Assembly: GCA_021826485.1 (NCBI GenBank)
Contig: JAKAZX010000012.1
Coordinates: 1-22,134, forward strand
Length of the DNA stretch: 22,134 bases
Direction of reading: 5' to 3'
Origin: Pseudomonadota bacterium
GTDB taxonomy: Bacteria > Pseudomonadota > Alphaproteobacteria > Acetobacterales > Acetobacteraceae
Part shown: piece after piece, positions 1 to 7,642 of the stretch
Numbering within the stretch: position 1 is the stretch's first letter
Layout: each line of letters opens with the position of its first letter
Program-made: the position numbers and the translations under genes
Notes under the pieces: generated by a model
The model's input: the letters and a program-made list of their open reading frames with translations, nothing else
What the model was told of the DNA's origin: nothing
Database searches by the model: none

Positions 1-217
1 GCGGCGCGGGGACGATCAGGGCGGGCGCATCCGTGTGTGTCAGGGCGGCCGTCGGCGGGGCAGGCGGCGCGGCAGGAGGGGGCGGTTTGGCCGGCGGTGC
101 GGTGGCAAGCCGGGCCGCCAGGGCCGCGGCGAATGCCGGTGCCGCCGGCAGCGCGGCGCCGCGCGGCTGCGGCGGCGCCGGCTGCTTCAGGTCCGGGATC
201 GGGAGCGGATGCGCCAT
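1..217 (-). CDS. Pro/Ala-rich protein, N-terminal part (possibly flagellar hook-length control FliK)
   Basis: Reading leftward from an ATG at 217-215, the frame stays open for 72 codons to the window edge. The visible protein begins MAHPLPIPDLKQPAPP and is very rich in Ala and Pro, with almost no acidic residues. Codon third positions are strongly G/C, as in the flanking genes. No domain can be recognised. A Pro/Ala-rich, low-complexity N-terminus encoded divergently from flgE is what the N-terminal region of the hook-length control protein FliK often looks like, so FliK is a guess from position and composition only. There is no strong Shine-Dalgarno before the ATG, so the start is uncertain. 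It could instead be a chance open frame in GC-rich DNA. Confidence 0.4.
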   Translation of the reverse strand, partial: MAHPLPIPDLKQPAPPQPRGAALPAAPAFAAALAARLATAPPAKPPPPAAPPAPPTAALTHTDAPALIVPAP

Positions 218-288
218 GACCGGCTGCGCAACGCAAGCCGCTTGCCACGCCGCACGCCGCTGCCGGCCGCGGCCGGCACCCGCCGCGC

Positions 289-333
289 GGCACATCCTGC
301 CCGGCGCAGTGCGCCTGCCCGGCACATCCTGCC
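289..333. repeat. Two direct copies of GGCACATCCTGCC, second inside a hairpin
   Basis: The 13-mer GGCACATCCTGCC occurs at 289-301 and again at 321-333, 32 bp apart (about three helical turns). The second copy is extended into a 7-bp inverted repeat: CCCGGCA at 318-324 pairs with TGCCGGG at 330-336 around a 5-base loop. The first copy keeps only 4 bp of this pairing. Lying between a divergent gene and flgE, the two phased copies could be binding sites for a regulator, or a short dispersed repeat. The function is inference. Confidence 0.5.
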
Positions 334-335
334 GG

Positions 336-366
336 GCGATTCCGCAGCCTGCATCTGCGGAATCGC
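336..366. repeat. Perfect 12-bp inverted repeat (GCGATTCCGCAG / CTGCGGAATCGC)
   Basis: The arms at 336-347 and 355-366 are exact reverse complements, separated by a 7-base loop. No T-run follows, so it does not look like a classical intrinsic terminator for either direction. Its centre lies about 29 bp upstream of the -24 element of the sigma-54 promoter at 379-394. It could be a binding site for an enhancer-binding protein (FlbD-like), an architectural protein site or simply an RNA hairpin. It shares base 336 with the preceding 7-bp hairpin, so the two structures cannot both form fully. Confidence 0.6.
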
Positions 367-378
367 GGTGCGGCCGAA

Positions 379-394
379 TGGCACGCTTCCTGCT
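379..394 (+). promoter_or_regulatory. Sigma-54 (-24/-12) promoter of flgE
   Basis: The sequence TGGCACGCTTCCTGCT matches the sigma-54 consensus TGGCACG-N4-TTGCW at every defined position except one (C for the first T of TTGC). The essential GG (380-381) and GC (392-393) dinucleotides are separated by exactly 10 bases. Transcription would start near 404-406, about 20 bp before the flgE ATG at 426, leaving room for the Shine-Dalgarno AAGGAGG (414-420). Sigma-54 control of hook and late basal-body genes is established in several alphaproteobacteria such as Caulobacter. Its use here is inferred from the site. Confidence 0.65.
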
Positions 395-425
395 GCTGCG
401 CCGCTGTGGAACGAAGGAGGCGGCA

Positions 426-1724
426 ATGTCGCTGTTCGGCGCACTGGATACGGCGATCAGCGGACTGTCCAGCCAGTCCTCGGCATTCGGCAATATCGGC
501 GACAATATCGCCAACAGCCAGACCACCGGCTTCAAGCGCGTCGATACCAGCTTCCTCGACTACCTGACGACCAGCACGCAGACCGACAACCAGCCGGGCG
601 CGGTGGTCGCGGTGCCGCAATACGTCAACACCGTGCAGGGCACCATCGCGCAGACCGACAACCCGCTGGCGCTGGCGATCTCCGGCCAGGGGTTCTTCGC
701 CGTCAGCCAGGCGGCCGGCAGCAGCGCCACCGGCCCGGTGCTGTCGCCGCAACCGTATTACACGCGCGCCGGCGACTTCCAGCTCGACAAGAACGGCTAT
801 CTGGTCAATTCCGCCGGCGACTACCTGAACGGCTGGCTGGCACAAGGCAACGGCACGATCGACACCAACACGCTGGCCCCCATCCAGATCAGCGAGTCGC
901 AGTACAAGCCGGTGGCCAGCAGCAATGTCACGCTGTCGGCCAATCTGCCGCCCGCCGGCAATCCCAGCCCGACCAACCCGGCCGTGCAGGCGCCGATCAC
1001 TTCCAATGTCAGCGTCTATGACGCACAGGGCCAGTCGCACCAGTTGACGCTCAGCTTCACTTCCGCCGGCGCCGGCAGCAACGACTGGTCGCTGACCGTC
1101 ACCGACGATCTCGGCAACACCATCGGTACCGGCACGCTGACATTCGGGGCGGACGGGACGCTTGCGTCCGTCACCCAGGGTGGCACGACGGTTTCGGCGG
1201 CCGGCGCGGCCGGGTCGCTGACGCTGAACACCGTCTATCCGGCGGCCGGCGGCGGCACGCAGTCGATCGCGCTCAATCTCGGCACGATCGGCGGCACCGG
1301 CGGACTGACGCAGTTCGCGGGCTCCGGCTATGCGCTGCACGGCATCAGCCAGGACGGCGTGCCACCGGGCAATTTCAGCAGCATCACCATGCAGACCAAC
1401 GGCGATGTCGTGGTGAACTACGACAATGGCCAGACCCGCACGATCGCGCAGGTGCCGCTGACCACCTTCGCCGCGCCGGATGCGCTGCAACGGCAGGACG
1501 GCGCCGATTTCACCGCCACCATCGGCTCCGGCCCGGCGCTGACGCAGGCGGCGGGCAGCAACGGCGCGGGCACGCTGGTCACCAGCTCGATCGAGCAGTC
1601 CAATGTCGATATCGCCAACGAGTTCAGCCAGCTCATTGTCGCGCAGCAGGCCTATTCGGCGAACGCCAAGACGGTGACGACGGCGGATGCGATGTTGCAG
1701 GCGACGCTGGACATGGTGCGATGA
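426..1724 (+). CDS. flgE: Flagellar hook protein FlgE
   Basis: This 432-residue protein forms the flagellar hook, the flexible joint between basal body and filament; it is exported by the flagellar type III system. The N-terminal rod/hook helix is typical (MSLFGALDTAISGL, then DNIANSQTTGFKR at 26-38). The FlgE/F/G signature NPLALAISGQGFFAV is at 79-93, and the C-terminal coil has SNVDIANEFSQLIVAQQAYSAN near 394-415. The middle is the variable D2 region, rich in Gly, Thr and Ser. The ATG is preceded by AAGGAGG at 414-420 with 5-base spacing. The same frame is open upstream for 131 codons, but that part is compositionally unlike the protein and lacks an SD. flgK follows after 34 bp. Length fits the family. 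Confidence 0.95.
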   Translation: MSLFGALDTAISGLSSQSSAFGNIGDNIANSQTTGFKRVDTSFLDYLTTSTQTDNQPGAVVAVPQYVNTVQGTIAQTDNPLALAISGQGFFAVSQAAGSSATGPVLSPQPYYTRAGDFQLDKNGYLVNSAGDYLNGWLAQGNGTIDTNTLAPIQISESQYKPVASSNVTLSANLPPAGNPSPTNPAVQAPITSNVSVYDAQGQSHQLTLSFTSAGAGSNDWSLTVTDDLGNTIGTGTLTFGADGTLASVTQGGTTVSAAGAAGSLTLNTVYPAAGGGTQSIALNLGTIGGTGGLTQFAGSGYALHGISQDGVPPGNFSSITMQTNGDVVVNYDNGQTRTIAQVPLTTFAAPDALQRQDGADFTATIGSGPALTQAAGSNGAGTLVTSSIEQSNVDIANEFSQLIVAQQAYSANAKTVTTADAMLQATLDMVR

Positions 1725-1758
1725 GCGCACCGCGCATCGGTGACGTTGGCGTGCCGCC

Positions 1759-3282
1759 ATGAGCCTGTCGGCCGCGCTCGCCATCGCCACCGGCGAGATC
1801 GCCAACATCAACGACCGCTTCGCGCTGATCGGCCACAACATCGCCAACGCCGGCACGCCGGATTATGCGGTGGAGGATGTCAGCCAGCAGAGCGTGAGCG
1901 CGGGCGGCGTCGGCCTGGGCGCGCGGCAGGGCACGGTGACGCGCGACGTGGACACGGTGCTGCAAGGCAATCTGTTCGCGCAGAACGGCACGGTCGCCAG
2001 CCTGCAGGCCCAGGCGACCGCCCTGCAACCGATCGACGCGGCGGAGGGGGCACCGGGCAGCGGCAGCGATATCGCGAGCCTGCTCGGCACGCTCGGCAAC
2101 CAGTTCGCGGCGCTGGAGACCGACCCGAGCAGTGCCGCGCAGCAGCAGGCCGTCGTCGCTTCCGCGCAGACGCTGGCAGGCCGGGTCAATGCCGTCAGCA
2201 ACGCGGTGCAGGGTGCGCGGCAGTCGGCGCAGAACGCGATCGTCGGCGATGTCAGCACGCTGAACACGACGCTTGCCACCATCGGCACGCTCAGCCGGCA
2301 GATCGTCGCGGCCCAGGCGGCCGGGCAGAGCACCGCCGATCTGTCGAACCAGCGCGATGCGGCGATCGACACGCTCAGCAGCCTGGTCGGCGTGACGGTT
2401 CTGCCGCAGGCGAACGGGGACGTGCTGCTGGCGACCGCCGGCGGCCTGGTGCTGCCGACCGACGGCACGGCGTTCGCGACCGGCAATGCCTCGCTCGGTG
2501 CCACCAGCTACGCGCCCGGCGGCGGCGTGCCGCCGATCACGCTCAACGGCCGCGACGTGACGGCGCAGTTGCAGGGCGGGCAGATCGGCGCGCAGATCAC
2601 GCTGCGCGACAGCACGCTGCCGACGCTGCAAGCCAATCTGGACGAGTTCGCCGAGACGCTCTCGACCCGTTTCGCGAACCAGGGACTGACGCTGTTCAGC
2701 AACGCGGCCGGCACGGTGCCGGCGGGCGGCGGCGTGCCGGCGCAATCCGGCTATCTCGGCTATGCCTCGGAGATTCAGGTCAACCCGACGGTTGCCGGCA
2801 ATCCCGCGCTGGTGCGCGACGGCACCAATGCGATTGCCGGATCGCCGGGCGGTGCCAGCGCGTTCACGCCGAATCCCGCCGGCGGGCCGGCCGGATTCAA
2901 CACGCTGATCGGTCGCGTGCTGACCTATGCGCTGGGGACGCAGGTGCAGGCGGGCGTGGCCCAGCCGGCGCCCGCGACTGGCGGCCTCGGCGCCGCCGGC
3001 ACGCTCGCCGCCGGCTTCGCGCCGCCCGCCGATCTCGGTGCGCAGGCCGCCGCGGTAGTGGCGCATGAAGCATCGGCCAGTGCCGCGGTCAGCAGCCAGT
3101 TGACCGAGGCACAGGGCGTGCAGACCACGCTACAAACGAAGCTTTCCGGCACGACCGCGGTGAACATCGATACGGAGATGTCCACGATGATCGCGTTGCA
3201 GAATGCCTACGCCGCGAATGCGCGGGTGATGAGCAGCGTGCAAGCGATGTGGTCGCAACTGCTGCAAAGCGTCGGGCCGTGA
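1759..3282 (+). CDS. flgK: Flagellar hook-filament junction protein FlgK (HAP1)
   Basis: This 507-residue protein joins hook to filament as the first hook-associated protein. Its N-terminus has the axial-protein signature GHNIANAGTPDY (25-36). The FlgK hallmark DLSNQRDAAIDTLS lies at about 194-207, in the helical region. The C-terminus ends in the conserved amphipathic coil, with VNIDTEMSTMIALQNAYAAN followed by ARVMSSVQAMWSQLL. It contains no Cys and is rich in Ala, Gln, Thr and Gly, as expected for a secreted axial protein. It lies between flgE and flgL in the usual order and its stop codon overlaps the flgL start (GTGA), so translation is probably coupled. Confidence 0.95.
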   Translation: MSLSAALAIATGEIANINDRFALIGHNIANAGTPDYAVEDVSQQSVSAGGVGLGARQGTVTRDVDTVLQGNLFAQNGTVASLQAQATALQPIDAAEGAPGSGSDIASLLGTLGNQFAALETDPSSAAQQQAVVASAQTLAGRVNAVSNAVQGARQSAQNAIVGDVSTLNTTLATIGTLSRQIVAAQAAGQSTADLSNQRDAAIDTLSSLVGVTVLPQANGDVLLATAGGLVLPTDGTAFATGNASLGATSYAPGGGVPPITLNGRDVTAQLQGGQIGAQITLRDSTLPTLQANLDEFAETLSTRFANQGLTLFSNAAGTVPAGGGVPAQSGYLGYASEIQVNPTVAGNPALVRDGTNAIAGSPGGASAFTPNPAGGPAGFNTLIGRVLTYALGTQVQAGVAQPAPATGGLGAAGTLAAGFAPPADLGAQAAAVVAHEASASAAVSSQLTEAQGVQTTLQTKLSGTTAVNIDTEMSTMIALQNAYAANARVMSSVQAMWSQLLQSVGP

Positions 3283-4382
3283 GCGGGGCGATCACCGCCG
3301 CCGGGTTCGACGGCAGCATCGGCAGCGCGCTGCTGCAGGACAGCGCCGCGGTGCGCCAGCAGCTCGACACGCTGTTGCAGCAGGCCGGCAGCGGCTACGT
3401 CGCCGATACTTTCGCCGGCCTCGGCAGCGGCGCCGCGGCGACCGCGCTCGCGGTGGCGCCGCAGATCGCCGCCACGCAGACCTCGCAGAGCGACATCAAC
3501 GCGGCGACCGCGCAGATGCAGGTGGCGCAGACCGCGCTGTCGCAGATCAGCAGCATCGCCAGCACCTTCTACGCCGACACCAACAACCTCAACGGCCTTG
3601 ATCCGTCGCAGGTGGACAGCACCGCGTCGGATGCGCAGCAGGCGTTGCAGCAGGTGGGCGGGCTGCTCGACAGCACCGATGGCGGGCTCTATGTGTTCGG
3701 CGGCCAGGACAGCGCCAACCCGCCGGTGCCGAACGCGCAGAACATCCTGTCCTCCGGCTTCTTCACGCAGATCCAGTCCACGGTGGCGGGCCTTGCGGGC
3801 AGCGGCGCGTCGGCGGTGATTGCCGGCACGCTCGCGGTGGCGGGGTCGAATGCGGCGGGCACCTCGCCGTTCTCCGCGGCCATGTCGCAACCCGCATCGG
3901 TGTTGCAGGCGCAGCGCCCGAGCGTTGCCGCCGGCGCGGGGCAGATCGTGCCGATCGGCATTCCCGCCAGCGCCAACGGCTTCATCGCCAGCACCGGCAG
4001 CTCCACCACCGGGTCCTACACCCGCGACATCCTGCGCGCACTGGCGACACTCGGCTCGCTCAACAGCAGCCAGGTGAACGATGCCGGATTCGCTGCCGTG
4101 GTGCAGGATGTTCACATCAGCCTCGGCGACGCGCTGACCGCGCTCAACCAGGACGCGGGTGCGCTCGGCACCACGCAGACCAATCTGCAGGCGGAGCAGA
4201 CCACGCTCGGCCAGACCACCACGGCCTTGCAGACTCAGCTTTCCGGCGTGCAGGACGCGGACATGACCTCGACGCTCGCGCAGCTCAGCCAGACGCAGAC
4301 GCGGCTGCAGGCGTCCTACCAGTTGCTGTCCAGCCTGCAATCGCTCTCGCTCGCCAAGTTCCTGTCGCCGATGATCGGATGA
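3279..4382 (+). CDS. flgL: Flagellar hook-associated protein FlgL (HAP3), flagellin-like
   Basis: This 367-residue protein is the second hook-filament junction protein, placed directly after flgK. It has a flagellin-like layout. An N-terminal coiled region contains SQSDINAATAQMQVAQTALS. Next comes the FlgL-typical segment DAQQALQQVGGLLDSTDGGLYVFGGQDS (broken here only by normal variation). A long C-terminal helix (TNLQAEQTTLGQTTTALQ, then LAQLSQTQTRLQASYQLLSSL) completes it. I chose GTG at 3279, which overlaps the flgK stop as GTGA. An in-frame ATG at 3249 would add ten residues inside flgK without an SD. It is somewhat longer than many FlgL proteins. No terminator is evident in the 22 bp before the convergent livF stop. 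Confidence 0.88.
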   Translation: MSGAITAAGFDGSIGSALLQDSAAVRQQLDTLLQQAGSGYVADTFAGLGSGAAATALAVAPQIAATQTSQSDINAATAQMQVAQTALSQISSIASTFYADTNNLNGLDPSQVDSTASDAQQALQQVGGLLDSTDGGLYVFGGQDSANPPVPNAQNILSSGFFTQIQSTVAGLAGSGASAVIAGTLAVAGSNAAGTSPFSAAMSQPASVLQAQRPSVAAGAGQIVPIGIPASANGFIASTGSSTTGSYTRDILRALATLGSLNSSQVNDAGFAAVVQDVHISLGDALTALNQDAGALGTTQTNLQAEQTTLGQTTTALQTQLSGVQDADMTSTLAQLSQTQTRLQASYQLLSSLQSLSLAKFLSPMIG

Positions 4383-4404
4383 ACATGGCGCCGCATCAGC
4401 GTAG

Positions 4405-5100
4405 CTACGACAGATACGCCTCCAGCAGCGCGGCGTCGGCATGCAGTTGTGCGGCCGGGCCGGCGGCGACGATCTCGCCGCGCTTCATCACATAGGCATG
4501 CTCACAGACCGATAGCGCGATCTCGGCGTTCTGCTCGACCAGCAGGATCGACTGGCCCTGCCGGTGCAGCGTGACGATGGCAGCGAACACCTGATCGACG
4601 ATGGCGGGCGCGAGGCCCATCGACGGCTCGTCCAGCAGCAGGACGCGCGGCGCCGTCATCAGCGCGCGGCCGATCGCCAGCATCTGCTGCTCCCCGCCGC
4701 TCATCAGCCCGCTGACCTGCCGCCGCCGTTCCTTCAGCCGCGGGAACAGATCATAGACGCGGGCCAGCAGGTCGGCTTCCTGCCCGCGGCCGGCGTAGCG
4801 GCTGAGCCGCAGATTCTCCTCGACCGTCAGCGGCGCGACCACCATCCGCCCTTCCGGCACCAGCGCCAGCCCGGCGCGCACCACCCGGTGCAGCGGCATG
4901 GATGCAATGTCGCGCCCGTCGAGCAGGATGCGCCCATCGACCGGCCGGTGCAGGCCGGCGATGCTGCGCATCAGCGTCGATTTGCCGGCGCCGTTGGCGC
5001 CCAGCACGGCCACCATGCCACGCTCCGTCACCTCCAGCGCGACGCCGGAGAGTGCGCGGATCGCGCCGTAGCTAGCGGAGAGCGCGGATACGCTCAGCAT
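4405..5100 (-). CDS. livF: Branched-chain amino acid-type ABC transporter ATPase LivF
   Basis: This is a 231-residue cytoplasmic ATPase of a HAAT-type importer. Walker A is GANGAGKST (34-42), the LivF-typical VPEGR follows at 81-85 with PLTVEENL, the ABC signature is MSGGEQQ (133-139), and Walker B is LLLDEPS (154-160). The C-terminal VEQN segment is also typical of LivF. It is the last gene of the minus-strand transporter operon and its start lies 29 bp inside the end of livG. The substrate cannot be read from this subunit; the neighbours suggest a carboxylate rather than leucine. Confidence 0.92.
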   Translation of the reverse strand: MLSVSALSASYGAIRALSGVALEVTERGMVAVLGANGAGKSTLMRSIAGLHRPVDGRILLDGRDIASMPLHRVVRAGLALVPEGRMVVAPLTVEENLRLSRYAGRGQEADLLARVYDLFPRLKERRRQVSGLMSGGEQQMLAIGRALMTAPRVLLLDEPSMGLAPAIVDQVFAAIVTLHRQGQSILLVEQNAEIALSVCEHAYVMKRGEIVAAGPAAQLHADAALLEAYLS

Positions 5101-5881
5101 CGGCCGAATGTCCGAAATACGCGGTCTGCACGTCGGGATGCGCGATGCACTCAGCCGGCGTGCCGGCCACCAGCAGCCGCCCGAAGCTCATCACCGCCGC
5201 ATGGTCGCAGAACTCCGTGACCAGGCGGACATTATGCTCCACCATCAGCACGGTCAGCCCGGCATCGCGCAATTCATGCACAAGGCGGCCGATGGCGGCC
5301 GATTCCTGCGCGTTCATGCCGGCCGTCGGCTCGTCCAGCAGCAGCAGCCGCGGCGCGGCGCCGAGCGCGCGGGCGATCTCGATGCGCCGCTGCTCGCCAT
5401 AGGACAGCGTTTCCGCCAGCACGTCGGCACGATGTGCCAGCCCGACGCGCGCCAGCAGGTGCCGCGCATGCTCGGTGGCCCGCGCCTGCGCCGCACGCGC
5501 CGCCGGCGTGCCGAGGAAGGAGGCGAACAAGGAGGTGCCGCGGCGCAGGAAGCAGCCCGCCAGCACCTGCTCCAGCGCCGTCATGCCGCTGAACAGCCGC
5601 ACGTTCTGATAGGTGCGGACGATGCCGCGCGCGGCGATCCGATGCGCCGGCAGGCCCTGGATGTCGTCGCCCGCCAGCCGGATGCAGCCGGCATCCAGCG
5701 GGAACATGCCGGTGACGAGGTTGATGACGGTGGTCTTGCCGGCGCCGTTCGGCCCCATCAGCCCCATCACGCTGCCCGCCGGCACGCCGAGCGAGAGCGA
5801 TGCCACGGCCGCGACGCCGCCGAACGACTTCCGTACGGCGTCGAGTTCCAGCAGCGTTCTGCTTTCCGTCCGCATGGTCAT
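5072..5881 (-). CDS. livG: Branched-chain amino acid-type ABC transporter ATPase LivG
   Basis: This is a 269-residue ATPase partner of LivF. Walker A is GPNGAGKTT (43-51), the signature is LSYGEQRR (159-166), Walker B is LLLLDEPT (179-186), and the switch His lies in VEHNVRL (His216). The long insertion between Walker A and the signature, beginning IVRTYQNVRLF, is characteristic of LivG. The start ATG at 5881 overlaps the livM stop as ATGA. A second in-frame ATG two codons later (5875) is possible. Upstream open frame beyond 5881 is a shadow of livM. It overlaps livF by 29 bp, indicating a single transcript. Confidence 0.92.
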   Translation of the reverse strand: MTMRTESRTLLELDAVRKSFGGVAAVASLSLGVPAGSVMGLMGPNGAGKTTVINLVTGMFPLDAGCIRLAGDDIQGLPAHRIAARGIVRTYQNVRLFSGMTALEQVLAGCFLRRGTSLFASFLGTPAARAAQARATEHARHLLARVGLAHRADVLAETLSYGEQRRIEIARALGAAPRLLLLDEPTAGMNAQESAAIGRLVHELRDAGLTVLMVEHNVRLVTEFCDHAAVMSFGRLLVAGTPAECIAHPDVQTAYFGHSADAERIRALR

Positions 5882-6741
5882 GCGTTGCGCCGGCGGGCGG
5901 CGCGGCGCCGGCGCCAGGCGCGCGGGTCGATCAGGCCGCGCGGCAGGAAGATCATGATCAGCAGCAGCGCGACGCCGTTCGCGACATCCTGCATGGCGGG
6001 CACCACCGCCTGCGCGATCACCGGCAGCGCCGTGAACACGGCGGCGCCCGCGACCGCACCGGCCCAGTGATACGATCCGCCGAGCACGACGGAGGCGATC
6101 ATGGTGAAGGCGATGTTGACGAAATACGTGTCGGGCGAAAGGAATTGCAGCATCACCGCAAGCAGCACGCCGCCCGCGCCGCCGACCGCGCCGGAGATCA
6201 GGAATGCGATCATCTGCACCCGGCGCGGCGACATGCCGAGGCTGGCGGCGACGGCCGGATCCTCCCGCACCGCGCGGGCGGCGATGCCGTACCACGAAAC
6301 GGCCAGCCGCTGGAATATCAGCATCAGCAGCAACAGCAGCAGGATCAGCACGCCGATCGGCAATTCCACCGGGATCGACAGGCCGTTGACGCCGCCGGTC
6401 AGCGCCGGCGCATTCAGCACGACGACGCGGGTGATCAGCACCAGCGCCAGACTCGCCAGCGCCATCCAGTGGCCTTCCAGGCGCAGGAAGATCAGCGCGA
6501 CCAGGAATGAAAGCACCCCGCCGGCGAGGATCGCCGCCGGCAGCGCCAGCAGCGGGCCGATGCCCGCGTGCAGCATGACCTGCGCGCCGAGGAAGCCGCC
6601 GAACGCCGCATAGCTGACGGAGGCGAAGCTGAGCACTCCGGCGGACAGCACCGCATAGGTGCTGAGCGCCAACACCGCATTCACCGCGGCGAAGCCGAGC
6701 GTGCTCTGATAGGCAGCCCAGGTATCAGACAGCCAGTCCAT
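5878..6741 (-). CDS. livM: ABC transporter permease LivM
   Basis: This 287-residue inner-membrane permease has about eight to ten hydrophobic segments. The cytoplasmic coupling loop typical of LivM is present (YGIAARAVREDPAVAASLG, then a hydrophobic FLISG segment). The late motif ASVVLGGSYHWAGAVAGA matches the conserved VxGGxGxxxGxxxGA region of this family. The C-terminus is Arg-rich and probably cytoplasmic. The start ATG shares one base with the livH stop (TGATG), and its own stop overlaps livG. The open frame extends far upstream only as a shadow of livH. Confidence 0.9.
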   Translation of the reverse strand: MDWLSDTWAAYQSTLGFAAVNAVLALSTYAVLSAGVLSFASVSYAAFGGFLGAQVMLHAGIGPLLALPAAILAGGVLSFLVALIFLRLEGHWMALASLALVLITRVVVLNAPALTGGVNGLSIPVELPIGVLILLLLLLMLIFQRLAVSWYGIAARAVREDPAVAASLGMSPRRVQMIAFLISGAVGGAGGVLLAVMLQFLSPDTYFVNIAFTMIASVVLGGSYHWAGAVAGAAVFTALPVIAQAVVPAMQDVANGVALLLIMIFLPRGLIDPRAWRRRRAARRRNA

Positions 6742-7628
6742 CACGCGCGGACGAATCCGGCCCGGCCGAACAGCCCGCGCGGGCGCACCAGCAGGAAGCC
6801 GAGCAGCAGCGCATAGGTGATGCCGTCGCGCAGGCTGGTGGACAGGTATTGCGCGGTGATCACCTCGGCAATGCCGAGAGCCACACCCGCGATCGCGGCG
6901 CCGCGGACATCGTCGTAGCCGCCGACCACGACCGCGGCAAACCCCTTCAGCAGCAGGCCCTCGCCGAGCGAGAACGACACGTTCTGGGTCGAGATGCCGG
7001 CGAGCACGCCGGCAAGGCCGGAGGTGGCGCCGGCCAGGAACGCGGTCGCCAGCACCACCATGCGCGGGTTGACCCCGCCGAGCGCAGCCGCCGCGCCGTT
7101 CCAGCCCACCGCCCGCATCGCCGCGCCGAAGCGGCTGCGCCGCACCAGCAGGTGGATCCCGAACGTCGCCACCAGCATCGCGGCGATGGTGAGAAGCTGC
7201 ATCGCCGGCAGCGGCATGGTGCCCAGATGATACATGCGCGCCGGGTAGCTCCCTTGCGGGAAGCTGAGACTTTGCTGCCCGGTCGCGAACCCGGCCAGAC
7301 TGTCCAGGATGATCCAGAAGGCGATGCTGGTGATCAGGGCGGCGAGCATGCCGGCGCCGCGGGCGCGCAGCGGCTGGAAGGCGACCTGATCGACGAACAG
7401 CGCAAGCAGCCCGCCGGCCACCACGCCAGCGAGCACGGCGAGCGGGAACGGCAGGCCCAGCCGTTCCGTCGCCGCCAGTGCCGCAATCGCGGCCCAACTG
7501 GCATAGGTGCCGTGGGCCGCGTTGAGGATGCCGAGTGTGGCGAACACCAAACCGAAGCCGATCGCGAACAGCGCATAGAGCGCGCCGAGCGCACAGCCGT
7601 TCAGCACCTGCTCGGCAAACAGCTCCAT
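6741..7628 (-). CDS. livH: ABC transporter permease LivH
   Basis: This 295-residue inner-membrane permease begins with the classic LivH N-terminus (VLNGCALGALYALFAIGFGL, then GILNAAHG near 33-40). The coupling loop FGAAMRAVGWNGAAAALGG corresponds to the conserved GxxMRAxxxxxxxAxxxG segment, and VVVGGYDDVRGAAIAG matches the conserved late loop. ATG at 7628 follows the binding-protein stop after 14 bp. It partners LivM to form the transmembrane channel. Confidence 0.92.
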   Translation of the reverse strand: MELFAEQVLNGCALGALYALFAIGFGLVFATLGILNAAHGTYASWAAIAALAATERLGLPFPLAVLAGVVAGGLLALFVDQVAFQPLRARGAGMLAALITSIAFWIILDSLAGFATGQQSLSFPQGSYPARMYHLGTMPLPAMQLLTIAAMLVATFGIHLLVRRSRFGAAMRAVGWNGAAAALGGVNPRMVVLATAFLAGATSGLAGVLAGISTQNVSFSLGEGLLLKGFAAVVVGGYDDVRGAAIAGVALGIAEVITAQYLSTSLRDGITYALLLGFLLVRPRGLFGRAGFVRA

Positions 7629-7642
7629 CCCCGGTCGGCCGG

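Noticed and set aside
289..301. GGCACATCCTGC as a sigma-54 promoter
   Set aside because: It looks like the -24 box, but GG and GC are separated by 8 bases instead of 10. The correctly spaced site is at 379-394.
336..366. 12-bp inverted repeat as an intrinsic terminator
   Set aside because: No T-run follows on either strand, and it lies between divergent starts, where a terminator is not needed.
33..425. In-frame upstream extension of flgE by 131 codons
   Set aside because: The extension is a low-complexity GC-rich frame with no SD, while the ATG at 426 has AAGGAGG at 5-base spacing and gives the standard FlgE N-terminus. The extension would also span the sigma-54 promoter.
4383..4404. Terminator between the convergent flgL and livF genes
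   Set aside because: The 22-bp gap shows no stem-loop with a T-run in either direction.
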